Source: Halorubrum salinarum (GTDB lineage Archaea; Halobacteriota; Halobacteria; Halobacteriales; Haloferacaceae). From it: 64,000 bases of DNA. The stretch spans positions 2,873,430-2,937,429 of the forward strand of contig NZ_CP053941.1 in the NCBI RefSeq assembly GCF_013267195.1, written 5' to 3'. The position numbers were made by a program, and so were the translations under genes. A model generated the notes under the pieces. The model saw only the letters and a list, made by a program, of their open reading frames with translations, had not been told where the DNA came from and searched no databases. Positions 25,039-34,372 of this stretch are shown here, one piece after another (within the stretch, counting starts at the first letter, position 1; each line of letters opens with the position of its first letter).

Positions 25039-26958
25039 ATGTCGAACGACACACAGCGGTCCACGGACGCGGGGGAATCGAGCGACCAGACGACCGACTC
25101 GACGGACGGGTTCGACTCCATGCTCCCCGGCGTCCGTCGCCGCGACTTCATGAAGGCCGGCGCCGCTGCGGGGGGCCTCAGCGGGCTGGCGGGCTGTACC
25201 AGCATCCTGAGCGAGGACGACGTCCAGGGGACGGCCTCGGCGAGCGGGGTCGACAACTCCGTGCCGCCGGGCGAACACGACGAGTACTACGCGCTGCTCT
25301 CCGGCGGACAGGCCGGCGACGTCCGCGTCTACGGGCTCCCGTCCATGCGCGAGCTCATCCGGATCCCGGTGTTCAACCGGGACGCCTCGCGCGGCTACGG
25401 CTTCGACGACGAGAGCAAGCAGATGCTCGAAGACGCCGGCGGGTACACGTGGGGCGACACCCACCACCCGCGGATCAGTCAGACCGACGGCGACTACGAC
25501 GGCCGGTTCGCGTACGTCAACGACAAGGCGAACGGGCGCATGGCCCGGATCGACCTGACGTACTTCGAGACGGACGCCATCGTCAACATCCCGAACCAGC
25601 AGGGGACCCACGGGGCCTGCGCGCAGCTGCCCGACACCGACCTCATCTTCGGCGTCGGCGAGTTCCGGACGCCGGTCCCCAACGACGGGAGCGGGAACCT
25701 CGAAGACCCCGACTCCTACGGCTCCGTCCTCGCCGCGATCAACCCCGAGAACATGAACGTCGAGTGGGAGGTCCTCATCGACGGCAACATGGACAACGGG
25801 GACGGGAGCAAGGAGGGTCGGTACTTCTTCACGAGCGCCTACAACACCGAGGAGGCCGCGACCGAGTCCGGGATGACCCGGGCCGACCGCGACGACGTGA
25901 AGGCGTTCGACATCCCGCGGATCGAGGCCGCCGTCGAGGCCGGCAACTACGAGATGCTGAACGGGGTCCCGGTCGTCGACGGCCGGAAGGACAGCCCGCT
26001 CAACCAGGGCGACGAGCCCATCGTCCACTACATCCCGACGCCGAAGAGCCCGCACGGCGTGAGCGTCACTCCGGACAACGAGTACGTGATCGTCAGCGGG
26101 AAGCTCGACCCGACGGCGTCGGTGATCGACATCGACAAGATCGACGAGGTCGACGACCCGACCGACGCCATCGTCGGCCAGCCGAAGCTCGGCCTCGGCC
26201 CGCTCCACACCGCCTACGACGGCCGCGGCCACGCGTACACGACGCTGTTCATCGACTCGCAGGTCGTCAAGTGGGACATCGAGGAGGCGGTCAACGCCGA
26301 GCCGCGCTCGGAGAGCCCCGTCATCGAGAAGATCGACGTCCACTACAACCCCGGCCACCTCATCGCCGCGGAGTCGTACACGGAGGACCCGGCGGGCGAC
26401 TGGCTCGTCTCGCTGAACAAGCTCTCGAAGGACCGGTTCCTCCCGGTCGGCCCGCAGCACCCGGAGAACGACCAGCTGATCTACATCGGCGACGACGAGA
26501 ACGGGATGGAGCTGGTGAAGGACTCGCCGGCGCAGGCCGAGCCGCACGACGCGTCCATCTGCCACAAGTCGAAGATCAACCCGAAGGAGGTGTACGACCC
26601 CGAGGACCTCGAACTCAGCCACACCGCCGAGGGCGAGTCCACGATGGAGCGCGTCTCCGAGGACCGCGTGGAGATCGAGATGTACTCCACCCGGAACCAC
26701 TACGGGTTCCAGGAGATGGTCGTCCAGGAGGGCGACGAGGTCGAGATGCAGGTGACGAACATCGAGACCACGAGCGACATGCTCCACTCGGTGGCGATCC
26801 CCGACCACGACGTCCACATGCGGGTCGCGCCCCAGGAGACGCGCAAGGCGACGTTCACCGCCGACGAGCCCGGCGTCTACTGGATCTACTGCGCGCACTT
26901 CTGCAGCGCGCTGCACTTAGAGATGCGCTCGCGGCTCATCGTCAAACCGGAGGAGTAA
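25039..26958 (+). CDS. nosZ: nitrous-oxide reductase
   Basis: Multicopper enzyme of 639 residues that reduces N2O to N2 outside the membrane. The N-terminus has a Tat signal (RRRDFMK, residues 33-39) followed by a lipobox-like LAGC (Cys53), suggesting lipid anchoring. The beta-propeller domain has histidine-containing motifs such as GDTHHPRIS, GTHGACAQL, PHGVSV and YNPGHLI, consistent with CuZ ligands. The C-terminal cupredoxin holds CuA: His583 and the motif CAHFCSALHLEM (Cys618, Cys622, His626, Met629). It is preceded by a halocyanin and followed by nosD, nosF and nosY. Confidence 0.98.
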   Translation: MSNDTQRSTDAGESSDQTTDSTDGFDSMLPGVRRRDFMKAGAAAGGLSGLAGCTSILSEDDVQGTASASGVDNSVPPGEHDEYYALLSGGQAGDVRVYGLPSMRELIRIPVFNRDASRGYGFDDESKQMLEDAGGYTWGDTHHPRISQTDGDYDGRFAYVNDKANGRMARIDLTYFETDAIVNIPNQQGTHGACAQLPDTDLIFGVGEFRTPVPNDGSGNLEDPDSYGSVLAAINPENMNVEWEVLIDGNMDNGDGSKEGRYFFTSAYNTEEAATESGMTRADRDDVKAFDIPRIEAAVEAGNYEMLNGVPVVDGRKDSPLNQGDEPIVHYIPTPKSPHGVSVTPDNEYVIVSGKLDPTASVIDIDKIDEVDDPTDAIVGQPKLGLGPLHTAYDGRGHAYTTLFIDSQVVKWDIEEAVNAEPRSESPVIEKIDVHYNPGHLIAAESYTEDPAGDWLVSLNKLSKDRFLPVGPQHPENDQLIYIGDDENGMELVKDSPAQAEPHDASICHKSKINPKEVYDPEDLELSHTAEGESTMERVSEDRVEIEMYSTRNHYGFQEMVVQEGDEVEMQVTNIETTSDMLHSVAIPDHDVHMRVAPQETRKATFTADEPGVYWIYCAHFCSALHLEMRSRLIVKPEE

Positions 26959-26962
26959 CGCC

Positions 26963-27715
26963 ATGAGTTCGTCGCTCACGCGGCTGACCGAGATCCGACG
27001 CGCGCTCCCGCTGGCAGCGGCGGCGCTGCTCGTCGGCGCGCTGCTGGTCCCGGTGTGGAAGATCTCGCTGACGGCGCCGCAGTACCCCGGTCAGGAGCTG
27101 CTCATCGAGCTGTACGCGTACCCGCGTCTGGGCGGCGACTTCGCCGAGGTACAGGGGCTCAACAAGTACGCCGGGTTCCACTACCCCGACCCGGTGTTCA
27201 TCGACCCGAACTACGCCGTCAGCGAGGCCGCGATCGACGTGCCCGAGTGGCTGCTCGGGCCGGTCGTGTTCGTCTCCCTCGCGCTCACGGGAGCGTTCGT
27301 CGCGTTCGCGCCGACGGCCCGCAAGCTGAAGGCCGGGCTCACGGCCCAGCTCGTCGGGACGATCACCGTCTTCGTCGGGATGTTCGCGTTCATCCAGTAC
27401 CGGCTCTACCAGGCCGGTCACTCGCTGGACCCGGACGCGCCGCTCCGGGGCATCGAGTCGTTCACGCCGCCCCTGCTGGGGCCGTACGAGGTGGCGAACA
27501 TCTCCGGCTTCGCGTGGTTCGGCCCCGGCGGGTACATGACCGTCATCGCGGTCCTGCTGCTCGCCACCGCGTACCTCGCGCGCGACATCGAGGCGACCGT
27601 GGACGAGCTGCCGGCGCTCGCCCGGGCGCTCCCCGGAGAGGTCCGCGACCGCGTCGGTGGGGAAGCGGCCGCCGACCGAGACCGCGACGTCGACGGGGGC
27701 GACCATGTCGGGTGA
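26963..27715 (+). CDS. nos-locus membrane protein
   Basis: Membrane protein of 250 residues starting 4 nt after the nosZ stop. TM helices are at about residues 15-35, 85-108, 118-140 and 185-208. The first outer loop has WKISLTAPQYPGQELLIEL and GLNKYAGFHY, a combination I recognise in membrane proteins linked to copper/NosZ clusters in other phyla. The histidine, methionine and tyrosine content of that loop could serve metal delivery, which is inference. The C-terminus is Asp/Arg-rich and overlaps nosD by 11 nt. Confidence 0.82.
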   Translation: MSSSLTRLTEIRRALPLAAAALLVGALLVPVWKISLTAPQYPGQELLIELYAYPRLGGDFAEVQGLNKYAGFHYPDPVFIDPNYAVSEAAIDVPEWLLGPVVFVSLALTGAFVAFAPTARKLKAGLTAQLVGTITVFVGMFAFIQYRLYQAGHSLDPDAPLRGIESFTPPLLGPYEVANISGFAWFGPGGYMTVIAVLLLATAYLARDIEATVDELPALARALPGEVRDRVGGEAAADRDRDVDGGDHVG

Positions 27716-29171
27716 CCGCCTCGAGGTCGGCTTCCTCGCGGCCGCCGTCGCGGTGGCGGCCGTCGCGCTCGCGCTCGGCGTCGCGCTCCCGGTCGCCGGC
27801 GCTGGCGGCCCCGCGGACGCGAGCGGCCCGGCAGTCCCGTCGAACGCCTCCGGCGCCCCCGGGCTCGACGTGGCCACGGACTTCGCCGCGACGGGCGTGA
27901 CGGCGCCCGAGCGCGACGGGACCGCGACGGTCGACGGGGACTCGTTCGCGTCCGCGCAGGCCGCCGTCGACGCCGCCGACCCCGGCGAGACGGTCGTCCT
28001 CGACGGCCGGTTCGACGAGCGCGTCAACGCGAGCGTCGACGGCCTGCGGCTCGTCGCGAGCGCGGACGGCGCCGTGATCGACGGCGGCGGCGAGGGGCGC
28101 GTGCTCACCCTGAGCGGCGAGAACGTCACCGTCTCCGGGGTGTGGGTCCGCGGCTCCGGCAGCGACCTCGGCACCGAGGACGCCGGCGTCTTCGTCGCGG
28201 GCGACCGCGCCCGGATCGAGTCGGTCCGGATCACCGACACGGCCTACGGGATCTGGGTCGACGGCGCCGACGAGGCCGTCATCGAGGACGTGCGGATCGA
28301 CGGCCGGGAGGACGTGTACCCGGTCACCGACCGCGGCAACGGGATCCACCTGTTCGAGACGCGCGGGACCGTCGTCCGCGACACCGAGATCACGCGCACC
28401 CGCGACGGGATCTACTTCTCGTGGGCGACGGACGTGCTCGCCGAGAACAACACGATCCGCCACACGCGGTACGGCGTCCACTACATGTACTCGGACGACA
28501 ACCGCCTCGTGGACAACGTCGCGGCCGACAACGGCGTCGGCTACGCGCTGATGGTGAGCGAGGGGCTGACCGTCCGGAACAACACGGCCCTGCGCAACGA
28601 CGGCGGCAGCGGCCACGGGATACTGGCGAAGGACATCGAGGACTCGGCGATCGCCGGCAACCACCTCGTCGCGAACCGGAACGGCCTCTACCTCTACAAC
28701 GCGCAGGGGAACCGGCTCGTCGACAACCTGATCTACCGCAACGGGATCGGGATCCACAGCGCCGCCGTGAGCAACAACGCGGTCGTCGCGGGCAACAGCT
28801 TCGTCCGCAACGGTCGGGCGGCCAAGACGGCGCGGAACTCGCTCGTCGCCTGGAACGGCACCGAGCGGGGCAACTACTGGTCGGGCGCGCAGACGGCCGA
28901 CCGCGACGGCGACGGCGTCAGCGAGATCCGCCACCGCCCGATCGGGATCGTCGAGAACCTCGTGGACGAGACGCCGCAGGCGGCCGTGTTCGCGAACAGC
29001 CCGGCGTTCGAGGCGGTGCGGCTGGCCGGGAGCTCCTTCCCGGTGATCGAGACGCCGGGGGTCATCGACCGCCGCCCCCTCGTCGAGCCGAACCACGACT
29101 GGCGCGCCTACGAGCCGACCGGCGAGGCCCGCGCCGTGAACCGAACCGCCGACACGGAGGACACACCATGA
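27705..29171 (+). CDS. nosD: NosD, copper-site maturation protein
   Basis: Exported beta-helix protein of 488 residues, needed with NosF and NosY for CuZ assembly of NosZ. The ATG at 27705 gives a hydrophobic signal (residues 8-32). The body consists of parallel beta-helix (CASH/PbH1) repeats, for example NGIHLFETRGTVVRDTEI, ENNTIRHTRYGVHYMYSD and NRLVDNLIYRNGIGIHS. The motif YMYSDDNRLVDN is characteristic of NosD. It overlaps the upstream membrane-protein gene by 11 nt and nosF by ATGA. Confidence 0.95.
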   Translation: MSGDRLEVGFLAAAVAVAAVALALGVALPVAGAGGPADASGPAVPSNASGAPGLDVATDFAATGVTAPERDGTATVDGDSFASAQAAVDAADPGETVVLDGRFDERVNASVDGLRLVASADGAVIDGGGEGRVLTLSGENVTVSGVWVRGSGSDLGTEDAGVFVAGDRARIESVRITDTAYGIWVDGADEAVIEDVRIDGREDVYPVTDRGNGIHLFETRGTVVRDTEITRTRDGIYFSWATDVLAENNTIRHTRYGVHYMYSDDNRLVDNVAADNGVGYALMVSEGLTVRNNTALRNDGGSGHGILAKDIEDSAIAGNHLVANRNGLYLYNAQGNRLVDNLIYRNGIGIHSAAVSNNAVVAGNSFVRNGRAAKTARNSLVAWNGTERGNYWSGAQTADRDGDGVSEIRHRPIGIVENLVDETPQAAVFANSPAFEAVRLAGSSFPVIETPGVIDRRPLVEPNHDWRAYEPTGEARAVNRTADTEDTP

Positions 29172-29983
29172 GAATCGACGCGACCGACGTGCGGAAGACG
29201 TACGGGGACGTGACCGCCCTCGACGGGCTCTCGCTTTCGGTCCCGAGCGGCTCGACGTTCGGGATCATCGGCACCAACGGGGCCGGCAAGTCGACGCTGT
29301 TCCGGCTGCTCGTCGGCCACGACCGGCCGGACGCCGGGACCGTCAGCGTCGGCGGCGCCGACGTGACCGAGGACGGGCGGCGGATCCGCGAGCGCGTCGG
29401 CTACCTCCCCGAGCACATTGGGTTCCCGGACGGGCTCACCGGCCGCGAGGTCCTCGGCGTCCACCGGGCGACGCGCGGCCTCCCGAAGGACGGTCGGATC
29501 GCGGCGGCGATAGCGCGGGTCGGGCTGACCGCGGACGAGGCCGACCGCCGCGTCTCGGGCTACTCGAACGGCATGCAGCGCCGGCTCGGGCTGGCGACGG
29601 TGCTGTTGCCCGACCCCGACGTGCTGATCCTCGACGAGCCGACGGCGGGGCTCGACCCCCGCGGCGTCGACGAGTTCCACGCTATCGTCGAGGAGATAAC
29701 GAAGGAGACGGACGCGACGGTCGTGTTCTGCTCGCACGTGCTTGGCGAGGTCGAGCGGCTCTGCGACCGCGCCGCCGTCCTCCACGACGGACGGGTCCGC
29801 GCGTCGGGGCCCGTCGACGAGCTCGCCGCGGGGGCGAGCGAGGCGGCGCCGGCCGCGACCGACGCGGGAGCGACGGGCGAGAGCGGCCGGGACGCCGGCG
29901 GGCTCCGCGCGGCGTTCCGCGAGGCGGTCGGCGACGACGCGGCGCGCCGGGCCGCGACCGACGCCGAGGAGGTGGCGCCATGA
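29168..29983 (+). CDS. nosF: NosF, ABC ATPase
   Basis: ABC ATPase of 271 residues that powers the NosDFY complex. Walker A GTNGAGKST is near residue 38, signature SGYSNGMQRR near 130, Walker B VLILDEPTAGLDP near 152, and the switch His in VVFCSHVLGEV near 188. The final 50 residues form an Ala/Asp-rich tail. ATGA overlaps at both ends indicate tight coupling with nosD and nosY. Confidence 0.95.
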   Translation: MRIDATDVRKTYGDVTALDGLSLSVPSGSTFGIIGTNGAGKSTLFRLLVGHDRPDAGTVSVGGADVTEDGRRIRERVGYLPEHIGFPDGLTGREVLGVHRATRGLPKDGRIAAAIARVGLTADEADRRVSGYSNGMQRRLGLATVLLPDPDVLILDEPTAGLDPRGVDEFHAIVEEITKETDATVVFCSHVLGEVERLCDRAAVLHDGRVRASGPVDELAAGASEAAPAATDAGATGESGRDAGGLRAAFREAVGDDAARRAATDAEEVAP

Positions 29984-30969
29984 GCGACCCGACGGAGCGG
30001 GCCGAGGAGGGCGACGCCGAGACCCGTCCGGACGGCGGGCACGCGGACGCGGCGGCCGCGGTCGGGGCGTTCGCCGCCGACGCGGACGCCGAGTCCGCCG
30101 ACTCGGCGGCGTCGGCGGCGACCGTCGAGGCGACCGAGACCGGGGCGAACGACGGCGTCCGCGGGGCGCTGCGGCACGTCTTCGTCGTCGCGGTCACCGA
30201 GTACCGGCTGGCGGTCCGGAGCCGGTGGGCGCTCGCGCTGACCGGGCTGTTCGTCGCGTTCGGCGGCGTCGTCTTAACGTTCAGCGGCTCCGCGGTCGGG
30301 CCGGCGGGCGCCGAGCGCGTCGTCGCGTCGCTGACGAGCCTCGCCGCGTACCTCGTCCCGCTCGCGGCGCTCGCCTTGGGATACGACGCGATCGTCGGCC
30401 GCGAGGACGAGGGGTGGCTCGCGGTCGTGTTCTCGCTGCCGGTCCGGCGGAGCGAGGTCGTCGCCGGGACGTACCTCGGCCGGCTGGCGGTGCTGGCGGG
30501 CGCGACGCTGCTCGGGTTCGGCTTCAGCGGCGCCCTGATCGTCCGCGAGTTCGGGGTCACCGAGCTGCCCGCGTTCCTCGGGTTCCTCGGGGGCGCCGTC
30601 GGCGCCGGCGCCGCGTTCCTCGCGCTCGCGCTGCTGCTGTCGACCGTCGCCCGCGAGAAGACCCACGCGCTCGGCGCGGCGCTGCTCGCGTGGGTGTGGT
30701 TCGTGCTGGGCCACGACCTGCTCGCGCTCGGCGTCGTCGCGGCCGCGGACCTGCCCGGCGCCGCGCTCTCGGCGCTGGTCATGTCGAACCCGGTGAGCGC
30801 GTTCCGCGTGCTCGCCTTGAGCGGACTCGGCACGACCGCAGGCGGCGGATTCACCGCCGTCCTCGCCGGGAGCGGGCTGTCGACGGCCGCGCTCGCGCTG
30901 TCGCTCGTCGCGTGGGCCGTCGTCCCCGTCGCCGCGGCGGGCGTCCTGGTCCGCCGGCGGCGGCTCTGA
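29980..30969 (+). CDS. nosY: NosY, ABC permease
   Basis: Membrane permease of 329 residues completing NosDFY. The first 60 residues are an acidic cytoplasmic extension. Six TM segments follow, beginning at RWALALTGLFVAFGGVVL (about 88-106). GYDAIVGREDEGWLAVVFSLPVRRSEVVAGTYLGR is the NosY signature region, followed by EKTHALGAALLAWVWFVLG. It overlaps nosF by ATGA and is the last gene of the operon. No nosL homologue is seen in the window. Confidence 0.94.
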   Translation: MSDPTERAEEGDAETRPDGGHADAAAAVGAFAADADAESADSAASAATVEATETGANDGVRGALRHVFVVAVTEYRLAVRSRWALALTGLFVAFGGVVLTFSGSAVGPAGAERVVASLTSLAAYLVPLAALALGYDAIVGREDEGWLAVVFSLPVRRSEVVAGTYLGRLAVLAGATLLGFGFSGALIVREFGVTELPAFLGFLGGAVGAGAAFLALALLLSTVAREKTHALGAALLAWVWFVLGHDLLALGVVAAADLPGAALSALVMSNPVSAFRVLALSGLGTTAGGGFTAVLAGSGLSTAALALSLVAWAVVPVAAAGVLVRRRRL

Positions 30970-31019
30970 GAGGGGGCGTTCGAGCGGGCGGACGCCCGCG
31001 GACTTGGTTTCCGACCGCG

Positions 31020-31703
31020 CTACTGGATCCGCTCGATCCCGTCGTCCTCGGGCTGCTCGAAGTCGACCGGGCGGCGCGGGAGGTCGTCGACGAACTCCCG
31101 GACGATGGTGCGCTCGACGCGCTGGAGCACCTCGCTACACGTGGACTTCGCGATGCCGACGTGGTCGGCCACCTCCGTCAGCGTGGTCTCGCGGGGCACG
31201 TCGTAGTAGCCGCGGTCGACCGCCTCGAAGAGGACCTCGCGCTGGCGCTCCGTGAGCGACCCGCCGGGGTTCACGCGCTGTTGGACGTACTCGACCTCGA
31301 AGTCGGCGCCCACGTCGCGGAGGGCGTCGCCGAACTTCGCGACGCGCTCGTGGTCGCCCGTCACGTCGACGCGGGCGACGCCGTCGCGGATCTCGACCGG
31401 CATCTCGATGGGGACGCCGGCCCGCCGCGCGACCGTCTGGAGCAGCGGGACGAGCGCCTCGACCTGGACGGTCACCATGCCCTCGTCCTCGGCCATCACC
31501 GACGAGTGGGTGATCGTGTCGTGGTCGTCGATGGCGTCGAGGATCGGGTCGGTGTCGTCGGCGGTGATCCGGACCAGCGCGAACCCGGCGCCGTCGTCGG
31601 GGGTCGCGGTCATCACCTGGAACCGCGCGTCCGGGAACTCCCGCGAGACGTCGCCGACCCACGGGCCGTCAGGGATGTCCACGCGGAGGCGTGCCTGTGC
31701 CAT
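31020..31703 (-). CDS. HTH-10 (bacterio-opsin activator-type) regulator
   Basis: Transcription factor of 227 residues. The N-terminal 150 residues are a Bat-associated sensor-like region. The C-terminal HTH-10 domain begins LTERQREVLFEAVDRGYYDVPRETTLTEVADHVGIAKSTCSEVLQRVERTIV, with the recognition helix near residues 185-200. Only one cysteine is seen, in the HTH, so it does not carry a visible cysteine-rich oxygen sensor. It faces a DUF2249 gene across a spacer containing the nos palindrome and sits immediately downstream of nosY. It is the obvious candidate regulator of the locus, by position only. Confidence 0.9.
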   Translation of the reverse strand: MAQARLRVDIPDGPWVGDVSREFPDARFQVMTATPDDGAGFALVRITADDTDPILDAIDDHDTITHSSVMAEDEGMVTVQVEALVPLLQTVARRAGVPIEMPVEIRDGVARVDVTGDHERVAKFGDALRDVGADFEVEYVQQRVNPGGSLTERQREVLFEAVDRGYYDVPRETTLTEVADHVGIAKSTCSEVLQRVERTIVREFVDDLPRRPVDFEQPEDDGIERIQ

Positions 31704-31753
31704 GCGCGCCCGTTCGGCGCCGGCGTGGAAGTACCTTCGGCTCCGCGCTCGCC

Positions 31754-31765
31754 GGAACATGTTCG
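31754..31765. promoter_or_regulatory. nos-regulon palindrome, site 4
   Basis: GGAACATGTTCG lies in the 100-bp divergent spacer, 51 nt from the HTH-10 start and 39 nt from the DUF2249 start, so it could act on both genes. Confidence 0.6.
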
Positions 31766-31803
31766 TCACAAACGACCCGGGGACCGGGTTCGTCGATCGA
31801 CAC

Positions 31804-32169
31804 ATGAGCTCCGAACCCGGCGATTCCGCGGCGGTCGAACGGGCGGTGGCCGAGCGGACGGACGCGCCGACCGAGGGGGAGACGGTCGCCCTCGACGTGC
31901 GGACGCTCGGTCCGCCGAAGCCGCTGCGCGAGACGCTCGAACGCGTCGAGACGCTCGGCGACGGCGACGTGTTAGTCCAGTACAACGACCGGAGCCCGCA
32001 GTTCCTCTTCCCGCGCTTGGAGGACCGCGGGTTCGCCTACGCCGCGGTCGAGACGGACGCGACGGAGGCGACCGTCACCGCCATCTGGCCGGCCGACGGC
32101 GGGCGGGCCGCGGCGGACGAGCGGGCCGCCGAGGGCGACTCAGGCGCCGGCGACGCGACCGCGACGTAG
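31804..32169 (+). CDS. DUF2249 domain protein
   Basis: Cytoplasmic protein of 121 residues. The DUF2249 domain covers about residues 28-95 (LDVRTLGPPKPLRETLERVETLGDGDVLVQYND, FLFPRLEDRGFAYAAVE). The flanks are acidic and alanine-rich. It resembles the N-terminal domain of the DUF2249-cupin protein at 23594 but lacks a cupin. Family members cluster with nitrate/nitrite respiration genes; the molecular role is unknown. The ATG at 31804 was chosen because the palindrome upstream would otherwise be inside the gene. Confidence 0.83.
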   Translation: MSSEPGDSAAVERAVAERTDAPTEGETVALDVRTLGPPKPLRETLERVETLGDGDVLVQYNDRSPQFLFPRLEDRGFAYAAVETDATEATVTAIWPADGGRAAADERAAEGDSGAGDATAT

Positions 32170-32239
32170 CCGCCTGATGGGACGAACCATTCGAGATTGA
32201 CGCGACGGTCTCCGGCGTCGCGCGCGGCGGCGCGTTCGG

Positions 32240-33130
<891 letters not shown>

Positions 33131-33202
33131 TCACGCGGAGGTCGCCGCCGACCGCGAAATACCCGTCGAACCGCCTCCGCATTCGCGCGCCGCTCCCGCC
33201 GG

Positions 33203-33214
33203 GGAACACGTTCG
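33203..33214. promoter_or_regulatory. nos-regulon palindrome, site 5
   Basis: GGAACACGTTCG lies 43 nt before the radical SAM start at 33258. The EamA gene is divergent on the other side. Confidence 0.55.
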
Positions 33215-33257
33215 GGGACGACCCCAAAGGGATCGGGACCGTACCGTCGCGCGACCG

Positions 33258-34364
33258 ATGTTCGACGACCTCGACACCGACCGGCGGCCGCTGGTGCTCG
33301 TCTGGGAGGTCACGCAGGCCTGCGGGCTCGCGTGCCGGCACTGCCGCGCCGACGCGAGGCCGCAGCGGCACCCCGACGAGCTGACGACCGCGGAGGGGAA
33401 GCGACTCCTTGAGAACGCCGCCGCGTTCGGCGACGGGCAGCTGGTCGTCCTTTCCGGGGGCGACCCGCTCGCGCGCGACGACCTCACGGAGCTGGTCTCG
33501 TACGGCGACGACCTGGGCCTCCGGATGACGATCACGCCGAGCGGGACGCGGTCGCTCACGCCCGAGCGCGTCCGCGACCTCGCCGACGCCGGGATCGCGC
33601 GGATGGCGCTCAGCCTCGACGGCCCGACCCGCGAGCGTCACGACGCGTTCCGCGGCGAGGAGAGCTTCGCGGACACGGTCGAGGCCGCGCGCGCCGCCCG
33701 TGACGCCGGGATCCCGCTCCAGGTCAACACCACGGTCTGCGCGGACACCGTCGACGACCTCCCCGCGATCCGCGACCGCGTCCGCGACCTGGGCGCGGTC
33801 CTCTGGAGCGTCTTCTTCCTCGTCCCGGTGGGTCGCGGCCGCGTCCTCGACCCGGTCGACCCCGGGCGCGCCGAGGACGTGATGGCGTGGCTCCACGAGG
33901 TGTCCGACGAGGAGCGGTTCGGCGTGAAGACCACGGAAGCGCCGTTCTACCGCCGCGTCGGCGTCGAGCGCGCGACCGACGGCGAGGCCGACGGCGCGGC
34001 CGGCCGTCGGGGCGGGATCACGGCCGGCCGCGGGTTCGCGTTCGTGAGCCACACCGGCGAGGTGTACCCGTCGGGCTTCCTCCCGGAGTCCGCGGGGAAC
34101 GTCCGCGACCGGTCGGTCGTCGACGTGTACCGGAACGCCGACCTCTTCGAATCGCTCCGCGACCCCGACGGCTTCTCGGGGAAGTGCGGCGCCTGCGAGT
34201 ACCGCCACGTCTGCGGCGGGAGCCGGTCGCGGGCGTACGCCGCGACGGGCGACCCGACCGGAAGCGACCCCCTCTGTCCGTACGTCCCGGAGGGCTACGA
34301 CGGGGCGCTTCCGGAGCGGCAGCGCGCCGGCGACGACGGCGAGCGTCCCGAGCCGGCGGACTGA
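33258..34364 (+). CDS. radical SAM/SPASM protein (TIGR04053/heme-maturation-like)
   Basis: Protein of 368 residues. The radical SAM cluster motif is CGLACRHCRAD (Cys near residues 23, 27, 30). SGGDPLARDDL binds SAM, and LSLDGPTRERHD is a typical later strand. The C-terminal SPASM-like region has CGACEYRHVCGGSRSRAYAATGD and a final Cys in DPLCPY for an extra Fe-S cluster. The protein resembles TIGR04053 and the NirJ/AhbD group active in heme d1 or heme synthesis. A copy of the nos palindrome upstream links it to the denitrification locus, but which molecule it modifies is unknown. Confidence 0.88.
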   Translation: MFDDLDTDRRPLVLVWEVTQACGLACRHCRADARPQRHPDELTTAEGKRLLENAAAFGDGQLVVLSGGDPLARDDLTELVSYGDDLGLRMTITPSGTRSLTPERVRDLADAGIARMALSLDGPTRERHDAFRGEESFADTVEAARAARDAGIPLQVNTTVCADTVDDLPAIRDRVRDLGAVLWSVFFLVPVGRGRVLDPVDPGRAEDVMAWLHEVSDEERFGVKTTEAPFYRRVGVERATDGEADGAAGRRGGITAGRGFAFVSHTGEVYPSGFLPESAGNVRDRSVVDVYRNADLFESLRDPDGFSGKCGACEYRHVCGGSRSRAYAATGDPTGSDPLCPYVPEGYDGALPERQRAGDDGERPEPAD

Positions 34365-34372
34365 GTTCGGGG

